The position numbers and the translations under genes are program-made. Positions 56,301 to 64,000 of a stretch of DNA of 64,000 nt are shown piece after piece (positions within the stretch are counted from its first letter, which is position 1; every line of letters starts with the position of its first letter). Under the pieces are notes generated by a model. That model searched no databases. It saw only the letters and a program-made list of their open reading frames with translations, and was not told the DNA's origin. Where the stretch lies: assembly GCA_029204225.1 (NCBI GenBank), contig CM055102.1, forward strand, positions 31,304,607 through 31,368,606, read 5' to 3'. Source of the stretch: Diphasiastrum complanatum. Lineage: Eukaryota > Streptophyta > Lycopodiopsida > Lycopodiales > Lycopodiaceae.

Positions 56301-58167
56301 CCATGCCCTTAAGACTTGGAGGCATTATTTGTATGGTGCCAACTTTGAGGTCCTGACAGACCATGGGAGTCTCAGATACCTTTGCAATCAACCTGAGCTT
56401 AGAGGTCGGAAAGCTCGTTGGGCAGAGTTGATGCAAGAGTTTGACATGTCTATCAGATATAGGCGTGGAAAATTCAATACAGTAGCAGATGCCCTTAGCA
56501 GAATGCCTATAATAAACGAGCTGAGTTTTACTCAGATTCGTAATGAGTTACTCGAGTCCTTGAGAGGGAAATGCCAGCATGATGCATTCTTCTCTATTAT
56601 CTGGAACTCAGTCCAGAACAGACAGTTACAGACTCCAGAACCAGTTCCCGGGGCTGGTGCCAGTTCATCCAAGAATACGGCAGCTTCCGTTGAGGATGAT
56701 GATGAGTCCGAGTATACGTCATCAGATGACGTTGAGGATTCTGAGCCTGTATTACCCAAGCAAACCCCAGCGGTTGAGGGTCAGTTGACTCAAGGATTCA
56801 AATGGAAACAGTATTCCATTCAGGATGAGTACTTGCTCTATAGAGATAGAGTATGTGTCCCCAATTCAGAGGATTATAGGCAGCAGGTCCTATATGAATG
56901 TCATGACAATCCTAGCGCGGGACACCCAGGCATACAGAAGACCTATGAGCTTCTTCGTAGGCAATTTTTCTGGCCCAGTATGAAAAAGGACGTCCACCAG
57001 TATGTAACCAGTTGCCAGAAATGTCAAGTAAATAAAGCAGAGCGTTTAAAGGCAGGAGGGTTGTTGCATCCCTTAGAAATACCAGCTGGTAAATGGGAGA
57101 GTATCTCCATGGATTTTATAGTAGGCCTGCCTAAAACCCAAAAGGGTAATGACGCTATATGGGTCACAGTTGACCGTCTGACCAAAATGGCTCATTTTAT
57201 TCCGACCAAAACAACCGTTAGAGCTCCAGAGTTAGCGAGGTTGTTTGTAGACGGGCTATTTAAATTGTACGGTCTACCTTCCGGCATAGTCAGCGACCGG
57301 GACAGTAAGTTTACTGGAAATTTTTGGAGGGCAGTATTCCATCATCTCCATACTAAACTTAATATGAGTACCATCGACCATCCACAGACGGACGGTCAAA
57401 CAGAAAGGGTAAATCAAGTGCTGGAGGATATGCTTCGTGCATACGTCAGCAAGAGGCAGACTAATTGGGAGGAGTATCTCTCGATATTAGAGTTTGCTTA
57501 CAACAGTACCAAACATTCAGCTACGGGATACAGCCCATTTATGCTGATGTACGGTTTTCAGCCACGCTCACCCACAGCTGTAGGGTTTAAACAAGAAAAA
57601 GTTGAAGCAGCCAGAAACTTTTTAGAAGACCTAAACCAGATGATAGAACATGCTAAGCGTAGCATTAGACAATCCCAGGATCGAGCCAGGCATTATGCAG
57701 ATCCACACAGACGGGATGTGCAGTTCTCCACTGGTGAGAAAGTCTACTTGAGAGTCCCAGTTGACTCTAAAACCCTCAAATCAGGAGTGTGTGCTAAGTT
57801 GTCTCCAAGGTATTGTGGTCCCTTTACCATCAGTAGGAGACTAGGCGAGGTCACCTATGAACTAGAACTCCCACACAGCAGTAAGGTTTTTCCAGTTTTT
57901 CATGTAAGTCAGTTACGAAAAGCCTTAACCAGATCAGATAATCTGGTAGGGGACAGTGTTCTAGTTCTCCCATTGGATCCTCAACAACCTCCACATGAAC
58001 CAGAGGAAATTCTAGATAGTAGAGAGACGCAAACTCGTCATACTCTATACCGAGAATATCTGGTTAAGTGGAATGATCAGCCTGTTGAGAATGCCACTTG
58101 GGAAAGAGGCAGCGTCCTTCGCAAGATTTTTCCAGACTTTGTCTTAGAGGACCAAGACGGTTCTTAA
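53380..58167 (+). CDS. gypsy-E Gag-Pol polyprotein with one internal TAG
   Basis: ATG at 53380 gives a 1596-codon frame (stop included). Residues 1-340 are gag, with a coiled coil near 40-85 and the retrotrans_gag core near 120-260. The CCHC knuckle [14 protein letters not shown] is at about 345. The aspartic protease has [10 protein letters not shown] near 436. RT has FLDD near 783. The TAG (56002-56004) is codon 875, at the RT/RNase H join. RNase H has [13 protein letters not shown], then an acidic Ser-rich linker, HHCC ([10 protein letters not shown] ... CQKCQV), integrase [16 protein letters not shown] and DGQTERVNQ, a GPF module and a chromodomain-like end ([17 protein letters not shown]). 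All catalytic residues are present. The lone stop should truncate pol unless read through or suppressed. Confidence 0.95.
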
Positions 58168-58178
58168 GGGGGAGGGAG
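58166..58178 (+). other. gypsy-E polypurine tract
   Basis: AAGGGGGAGGGAG directly precedes the 3' LTR; its first two bases are part of the gag-pol stop codon TAA. Confidence 0.92.
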
Positions 58179-58535
58179 TGTTACGAGCTCGTAACCAGTG
58201 CCGAACCCTAGAGAACACAGATAGGTCAGATACCACAGTCAGGGTCGTGTCCAGCGTACATGACCAACAGGGCAAGACAGTGTGAGTAGTGTGCCCCAGC
58301 ACGGTCCATAGCCATGGCGGGCCTAACACAGCCTAGGGACCCTGTCAGCAGGATAGGGCCCCCGTTGGGTCCCGAAGTGCAGTCGGCCACGTCAGTGCCA
58401 CGTGGCCGACACTTGGTAGTAGCATGCTACCAGTCCTCACACTGGGCTAGGAGGGGCTTACTCTATATGAGGGAGTAGGCAAGGTTGGGTGGATCAGTTA
58501 GTGTTTGCCCTACTGTGGTGTTAGGATCTATTACA
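58179..58535 (+). repeat. gypsy-E 3' LTR
   Basis: 357 bp, nearly identical to 52310-52667, with the same palindrome, hairpin and G-box. Followed by the AGGAT duplication. Confidence 0.95.
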
Positions 58536-58540
58536 AGGAT

Positions 58541-60141
58541 CATCAAGATGGGGATGTACATTTTGCATATATGGCCACAATATTAGAAACCAAGGATCCA
58601 TCTACTTTCATAGAGGCTGAAAAAGAGGATATTTGGAGGAAAGCTATGGATGAGGAGTACGACTCAATCATGAAGAACAAGACTTGGAGACTTGTTCAGT
58701 TACCTATAGGTAAAAAGGCCATTGGATGCAAGTGGGTCTATAGAACTAAGTACAAATCAGATGGTTCTATAGATAAACATAAGGCAAGATTGGTGGCAAA
58801 AGGTTATGCTCAACAGGAAGGGATTGACTATGAGGAAACTTTTGCACCAGTTGCTAAGTCTACTACTATGAGGACTGTTCTATCATTGGCAACTCAGTTT
58901 GGATGGGATATTCAACAAATGGATGTAAAGAGTGCATTTCTGAATGGATTCTAGAGGAAGAAGTCTACATGGAGCTGCCAGAGGGATACATAGTAGTAGG
59001 ACATGAAGACAAGGTTTGTAGGTTGGACAAGGCACTATATGGACTTAAGCAGGCACCTAGGGCGTGGTACACGAGGATTGACACATACTTTGAGGAGCTT
59101 GGCTTTCAGAGAAGTAGTTCGGAGCATACACTTTATATTTTGATCAGGATTAATCATATTGTCATTGTAGTGATGTATGTGGATGATCTTATTATTACAG
59201 GATCAGATCATAGTATGATTTAGGGAATCAAGAAAGATCTCTCATCGGAGTTTGATATGAAAGATCTTGGTTCACTACAATATTTTCTTGGGATTGAGGT
59301 ATGGAGAGTAGCACAAGGACTATTTATTTCTCAATCTAAGTATGCTCATGAACTTCTTGAAAAGTTCAATATGTCAGAGTGCAAGCCTATTTCTACACCA
59401 TATGATAGTGGATGTAAGCTTACTAAAGCTGAGGAAGATCAAGATGTAGATGAGACGTTATATAGAAAGCTTGTTGGAAGCTTAATCTATCTAACTACTA
59501 CAAGACCAGATATTGCTTATGCTGTGAGTATGGTTAATCAGTTTATGGCTAAGCCTAAGCAGATTCATTGGAAAGCTGCTAAGCGAATACTCAGATATAT
59601 CCAAGGGCACTTTGAGATTTGGTATTCTCTATGGTAGAGAGATTTGAAGTTACAGGGATATGTGGATGTTGATTGGGCTGGAGATGCGGAAGACCGAAGA
59701 TCTATTACAGGTTATGTTTTTAATCTTGGTTCTGGTGCTATCTCTTGGAGCTCAAAGAAGCAGCATACTATTGCTTTATCATCTATAGAGGCAGAATATC
59801 GAGCTACTACAAGTGCAACATGTGAAGCAATATGGTTGCGAAGGATTCTACATGATCTACATATGGTACAAGATTCACCTACGGTACTTCAATGCGACAA
59901 TCAAAGTTGTATCAAATTGGCAAAAAATCCAGTTTTTCACAGCAGGATAAAGCATATTGAAGTACAACAATACTTCATGAGAGAGAAAATTCGAAGTGAT
60001 GAAGTGGAGCTTATCTATTGCCCTACGGAAGAACAAGTCGCAGATATCTTTACCAAAGGTCTTGGCAAGGAAAAATTTCAGAAGTTTAGAGAACTTCTAG
60101 GAGTAATAGATAACAAAGTAAACATTAAGGGGAAGTGTTAA
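58541..60141 (+). pseudogene. copia-F reverse transcriptase and RNase H
   Basis: Continues the copia-F frame after gypsy-E. RT: WRKAMDEEYDSIMKNKTW, GCKWVYRTKYKSDGSIDKHK and QQMDVKSAFLNG, with a frameshift at about 58950. Then EEEVYMELPEGYIV, ALYGLKQAPRAWYTR and MYVDDLIITG with YVDD at 59176-59187. A TAG at 59221 follows, then LGSLQYFLGIEVW and LVGSLIYLTTTRPDIAYA. Near 59635 another stop precedes RNase H ([51 protein letters not shown]), ending at 60141, which overlaps the LTR start. It would have reverse-transcribed the element RNA. Confidence 0.9.
60127..60135 (+). other. copia-F polypurine tract
   Basis: AAGGGGAAG immediately before the 3' LTR start TGTTAAAAGG. Confidence 0.85.
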
Positions 60142-60566
60142 AAGGAATTAATGTTTATTTGATACCCCTTAATGATGGTTTGGCCATGCCTGTGTGCTAT
60201 TTTTAGGGGCCATTCTATTTATAATAAACTTTTTTTCAAGGCTTATGCATGTAGGTGGGTGCACTACAAATAGATTAGGATCTATTTAGTACTTAGTTCA
60301 TTTTTGGTTCTTACCATATATAGGTAGTATTATTAGTAAATAGCTTTTGTTATTTTGCTATTTACTTTAGGCTCATTAGCTTTTATCAATCATTAGAGAA
60401 ACTATATAAGAAGGCTGGCGCCCCACCACAACTATTCCATTCAATTCTATTATGCTAGAGCAATTGCTCAATTCTCCTATGATCTGAATTCTCTCTATGC
60501 TTGGTTTTGTGTGAGTGCTAGTAGGACTAGTATCTTCATCTAGAATTTGTATCACAAATTCTGACA
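60136..60566 (+). repeat. copia-F 3' LTR
   Basis: 431 bp with TATATAA at 60403-60409; same ends as the 5' LTR. It carries a small insertion near the 3' end (GTGCTAGTAGGACTAGTATC against GTACTAGTATC) and other differences, so copia-F is clearly older than gypsy-E. Confidence 0.92.
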
Positions 60567-61260
60567 GTGGGAACTTTCCACGAAACCGGTGACTTGGGCT
60601 GGATTCCTAGCGGAATCCTGTAAAGCTTTTGTCACAATAGACGATTCCGAGCTGTATATTCGTTTTATCAACTGCAAGATGGGCAACTGAGAACTGGACA
60701 GTTATGTCCAAGAGATTCTTTGGCCAAGGTGCTGCTGTTTGATCGTAAGTTGGCACAGTGGCAGTTCATATCTGGACTGCCAGCCGACTATCAAAATGAG
60801 TGCAAACGGAATATCCTCCATACATTGGAAGATGCTATCCGTGTGGCCAAGGCCTATGATAACACCGTTGTTGCCTCATGAAAAAGCGTGCACAGCCAAA
60901 CGGCCCCGAAACCCAAACAGGAAAAACCAACAAGCAGAGGAAGCAATTTTTTGACGAGCTGGAAGCAGAAGCGTACCAACAGCCAAAGAAGAAAAAGAAC
61001 AAGAAGAAGCTCATGGTAAAAGACAAAGCACAGTTGGCAGCGTTTAAACAAAATCTATGTTTTCTCTGCAATAAACCCGGGCACCGTGCCAAATAGTGCG
61101 CTGAACGGAAAGCTAAGTCGTCAAGTTTCATGACTGTGGATTTACCGGTAGGTAAATTGGAAGTCAATTTGTTGAATAATTGTGCTTGTGCTTGCAACTT
61201 TAGTGCACTTTCTTTCAAGCCTAATGAATTTTTCGAGTGAGAGGCAATATATTAGGGAAA
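60567..61260 (+). pseudogene. gypsy-G2 gag, remainder
   Basis: From 60572 it continues the gag core interrupted at 48771 (LSTKPVTWAGFLAESCKAF), with a stop near 60689, frame changes, a Lys-rich linker (QQPKKKKNKKKLMVKDK) and a knuckle CFLCNKPGHRAK whose last Cys is preceded by a stop near 61094. Gag is therefore dead. Confidence 0.8.
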
Positions 61261-62431
61261 GACGTAAATGTGCTATTTGATTCAGGTAGTACTCACAATT
61301 TTTTGAATGCTCGACTTGTGCAGAAGCTCTGAGTGCCCACCATGGCCAGTGATCACCGTTATGTGGTCCGTCTTTGCATCAAGAACAACAGCTATTGCAA
61401 GATTTAAAACAAGAGTTTAATGAAGTTTTTCCGAAGCAGCTACCTTACGGACTACCACTCGCTCGGTCGGTAGACCATAAGATAGATTTTTTGCTCGATA
61501 GCCGTCCTATCTTCAGACAACCATATCGGTTCAGTCAAAAGGAAGAGGAGGAAGTGGCTAGGCAAATCGAGGAGTATCTCAGGATGGGGCACATAAGACC
61601 ATTTGGGATTCTTAGGCTTCACTGTGTTTTTCCGTAGATTTGTAGAGGAGTGCGCCTCTCAACAATATGTTGAAAGGAGTGAAAAGCAGCAAAGGTAGGC
61701 CAACTCCTCCCATCAGATGGAATGAGAAATTAGATGAGAGTTTTCGGAAACTCAAGCTTCTAATTGCCTTAGCTCTAGTTTTGAGGATAGCGGATCCAGA
61801 TTTGCCGTTTGTCATTAACACTGACGTGAGTGATACGGCTATTGGAGTTGTTCTCTTGCAGGAGGGCCAGCCCGTTGCCTTTGAAAGTAAGAAACTAACC
61901 GATGCACAGTCAAGTATACCACACAAGAAAAAAAGCTTTTTGCGGTGATCCATTCTTTGAAATCATGGAGGCATTACCTGTATGGTAATAAGTTCGTGGT
62001 TAATATAGATCACCAACCTTTAAAGTATTTTTGTAATTAGAATGATTTGAGAGGTCGCACGGCCAGATGGGCAGAACTCATGCAAGAATTTGACTTTGAA
62101 GTGCGGTATATCAAAGGCTCATCTAATCAGGTGGCTGATGCACTTAGTCGAATTGCTGAAGTGAACGAACTTTCCTTCATTGAGATCAGTACAAACTTTT
62201 ATCTCTCCCTGAGAGGTCTTTGTGAGAAAGACCCACATTTTGGACCAATTTGGAATAGGGTTCTAGTAGTTACATCAAGCGGGACTAAGGTTCATGGTGA
62301 TCAGTCTGGGGGGAAGGATATAAAGGGTGCTGATGACTTCTCTATCCGTACTGGACTTTTGTTCAGGAAAGGGAAGGTTTGTGTGCCTGATCTGGATGTT
62401 ATTGAAAATAAAATTCTTTATGAATGTCATG
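61261..62431 (+). pseudogene. gypsy-G2 protease, truncated RT, RNase H and integrase start
   Basis: Protease block VLFDSGSTHNFLNARL near 61275-61320, then QEFNEVFPKQLPYGLP and RT start DHKIDFLLDSRPIFRQPYRF to GHIRPFG at about 61605. The RT core with its catalytic Asp pair is deleted; the next residues are the FFRRFVEE block after RT. RNase H has FVINTDVSDTAIGVVLLQ, and later [16 protein letters not shown] with stops between. Integrase begins GLLFRKGKVCVPDLD and YECHV, where gypsy-H interrupts at 62432, inside the HHCC zinc domain. Confidence 0.85.
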
Positions 62432-62789
62432 TGTTACGAGCTCGTAACCAGTGCCGAACCCTAGAGAACACAGATAGGTCAGATACCACAGTCAGGGTCG
62501 TGTCCAGTGTACATGACCAACAGGGCAAGACAGTGTGAGTAGTGTGCCCCAGCACGGTCCATAGTCATGGCGGGCCTAACACAGCCTAGGGACCCTGTCA
62601 GCAGGATAGGGCCCCCAGTAGGGTCCCGACGTGCGGTCGGCCACGTCAGTGCCACGTGGCCGACACTTGGCAGTAGCATGCTACCAGTCCTCACACTGGG
62701 CTAGGAGGGGCTTACTCTATATCAGGGAGTAGGCAAGGTTGGGTGGATCAGTTAGTGTTTGCCCTACTGTGGTGTTAGGATCTATTACA
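62432..62789 (+). repeat. gypsy-H 5' LTR
   Basis: 358 bp, starting TGTTACGAGCTCG and ending CTATTACA, with the palindrome, hairpin and G-box (62653-62658) preserved. Substitutions against gypsy-E include CCAGTGTAC for CCAGCGTAC and CCGACGTGCGG for CCGAAGTGCAG. Confidence 0.95.
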
Positions 62790-62790
62790 C

Positions 62791-62804
62791 TGGTATCAGA
62801 GCCA
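62791..62804 (+). other. gypsy-H primer-binding site
   Basis: TGGTATCAGAGCCA, one base after the LTR, identical to gypsy-E. Confidence 0.93.
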
Positions 62805-63534
62805 TCTCCATCCTAGGGAGTTAGGAGCAGCAGTAGAGAAAGCCATCAGAAGATAGGAAGTGTTTCTCAGATTCTCAGAGAGGAATAGAGGAGGAGGATC
62901 GCTGTAGGAGCAGCCTTCAAACTTCTGTTTTTCACTGAGAAATCACAGTAGCAAGGAGTCAGATTCCAATTGTAGGTAACTCGCTGGAAAAACAGCTGTT
63001 TCTCACTGAGTTCAGAGGATTCTTCATAGTTTTCCCAGCGAAATTAGAGAAGGAAGAAGCCAGCACCTCCATCGCTGTATAGCCAGAGACCTGCATCTGA
63101 TTTTCAGGGAAAAATTTACTGGTTCTCAGCGAGTTTGAAACTAAAAAAGAGGAGCAGGGCCAGCGCTGCCAGTGCTTCTGAAAATCTGGTTTTTGGACCA
63201 AGTTTTCGGGCCCCAACGTCAGAGATTTGGAGCAAGAGGATTCCTACCAGATCAGCGAGCAGGAGACTTCTGAGATTTCAGAATTCAGAAGGGTTTTTGG
63301 ACTTCAGACTTGCCTTTTTGTGGACAAATTGAGATGCTGTCAGACCAGCGAGGGGGGATAGCAAAAGTTTCAGATCGTGTTGCACATTTTCCGACATTGT
63401 CTTGATTCTCTCTGTGGAAGTACAGTCCTCAGAAACAGCTAAGTCATCTTTCCTTTTCCTTGTACAGTTGTAAATTAGTCTTTTAGACTTTTTTTTCCTT
63501 CAGAAGATAAGGTAGCTCTCTTTCAGTTCCGAAG

Positions 63535-64000
63535 ATGACCACTCCTCAGGGACCTGATCAACCCCCGGAGAGAGGCTTCGACGAACTTGAAACAGAAGCC
63601 TTGGCTTACAGAAAAGGGAAGGAACCCATGGAAGTAGAAGAACAGGAACAGTTCGCCGAAGAACTCGACGAACTGGTTACCAAGGAGCAGTTCATCCAAT
63701 TGGTAACAGAAGTGGATGAACTGAAGTTGGCATTAGCCAATTTCAAGTCCAGTGTGGACGACTCGTTCGCTGAACTCAAAAACTTGATTTTGAGTTCTGC
63801 GAAAAGAAGCCTTCCCTCCACTTCTCAGTTATCCCCTTCTCCACTTCCATCAGTTTCGGGTGAGACTTTACGGTCTCACCCCAGTGTTTTTAAAGATTTA
63901 AAGCCTCCTACTTTTAATGGGAAGAAAAGGATAGAAATGCAGATATTCTACAAACCTTCCTCAGCAAATGGAAGAACATTCATGCTCTTAAACAGACCCT
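63535..64000 (+). pseudogene. gypsy-H gag N-terminus, frameshifted
   Basis: ATG at 63535 starts the same gag as gypsy-E ([10 protein letters not shown]...), nearly identical for about 128 codons including the coiled-coil region. At 63919-63924 one G is missing compared with gypsy-E, plus a substitution, which shifts the frame for the rest of the window. Gag of this copy is therefore truncated unless frameshifting occurs. Confidence 0.88.

Larger units (their letters stand above)
52310..58535 (+). mobile_element. gypsy-E: young chromovirus-like Ty3/gypsy element
   Basis: A 6226-bp element with LTRs of 358 and 357 bp that differ at only about two places, a target duplication AGGAT (52305-52309 and 58536-58540), an initiator tRNA-Met primer site, a single long gag-pol frame and a polypurine tract abutting the 3' LTR. 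Excising it with one AGGAT restores the copia-F frame without a shift. The pol C-terminus has a chromodomain-like motif, placing it among chromoviruses. A single TAG splits gag-pol. Confidence 0.96.
48772..60566 (+). mobile_element. copia-F: Ty1/copia element hosting gypsy-E
   Basis: LTRs at 48772-49194 and 60136-60566, a primer site TGGTATCAG at 49195, a polypurine tract at 60127-60135, and gag-protease-integrase-RT-RNase H in copia order. The flanking 5-mers are GAGGG (48767-48771) and GTGGG (60567-60571), a target duplication with one change. Without gypsy-E and its duplication the element is 5564 bp. Frame breaks and a gag deletion make it inactive. Confidence 0.92.
48387..62431 (+). mobile_element. 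gypsy-G2: oldest host element of the nested cluster
   Basis: The gag starts at 48387, is cut at 48771 by copia-F, resumes at 60567 and continues through protease, a deleted RT, RNase H and the start of integrase, to be cut again at 62432 by gypsy-H. Removing copia-F plus one 5-bp duplication rejoins the gag frame. Its LTRs are not recognised inside the window. Pol resembles gypsy-G1. Many stops show that it is old. Confidence 0.85.
62432..64000 (+). mobile_element. gypsy-H: second E-family element, runs off window
   Basis: 5' LTR 62432-62789, primer site, leader and gag start, all close to gypsy-E but with more LTR differences than between the two gypsy-E LTRs. The bases left of it are TCATG (62427-62431), the expected half of a duplication to be found outside the window. 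Confidence 0.93.

Overview
This 64 kb window looks like nuclear DNA of a land plant with a repeat-rich genome. LTR retrotransposons of the Ty1/copia and Ty3/gypsy superfamilies, in every state from nearly intact to scarcely recognisable, account for most of the recognisable sequence. Their primer-binding sites match plant initiator tRNA-Met (TGGTATCAGAG) or tRNA-Asp (TGGCGCCGTTGCCG). The only host gene I can argue for is the 5' part of a plastid MscS-like (MSL2/MSL3-type) mechanosensitive channel near 42.3-43.1 kb. I cannot name the species. No bacterial-type operon, CRISPR array, rRNA gene or functional tRNA gene is visible.

Layout. 0-5.7 kb: microsatellites and a decayed minus-strand copia (copia-1) split by 2 kb of AT-rich DNA. 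5.8-16.5 kb: gypsy-A, a plus-strand element that carries CCHC knuckles, a protease and an unrecognised domain (X) but no RT or integrase, with a gag-like gene inverted inside it. Its 3' LTR is split by copia-2 (minus strand, 9980-16043, 5-bp target duplication AAAAG, LTR ends that are not TG...CA). 16.5-20.1 kb: a minus-strand gypsy-B mosaic, in which RT-RNase H is fused at a short microhomology to a second domain-X gene, followed by its polypurine tract and LTR and then a gypsy integrase tail. 20.1-24.5 kb: copia-3 (plus), with a clear 5' LTR but its RT replaced. 24.5-25.5 kb: an internally deleted gypsy. 25.5-40 kb: mostly unrecognised AT-rich DNA with several tandem repeats, a possible transposon-gene fragment (33.7-34.2 kb) and a decayed copia-4 (35.1-36.8 kb).

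40.2-43.1 kb: a tandem tRNA-derived SINE-like repeat, then three phase-compatible exons of the MSL-like gene. The downstream exons are missing from the next 20 kb, which is filled with retroelements, so this is either a gene fragment or a gene with a very long intron. 44.7-47.2 kb: relic gypsy-G1. 48.4-62.4 kb: gypsy-G2, interrupted inside gag by copia-F (48772-60566), which is itself interrupted in frame by gypsy-E (52310-58535, TSD AGGAT). Gypsy-E is a chromovirus-like element with almost identical LTRs and one internal stop codon. A second member of the E family (gypsy-H) enters G2 at 62432 and runs off the window.

The genes do not form a host pathway. Each retroelement encodes or once encoded a capsid protein (gag), protease, reverse transcriptase, RNase H and integrase. 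The insertion order G2, then F, then E, with H also in G2, gives a relative chronology. The most unusual signals are the shared domain X, the non-canonical copia-2 termini, and the palindrome and G-box architecture of the E-family LTR.
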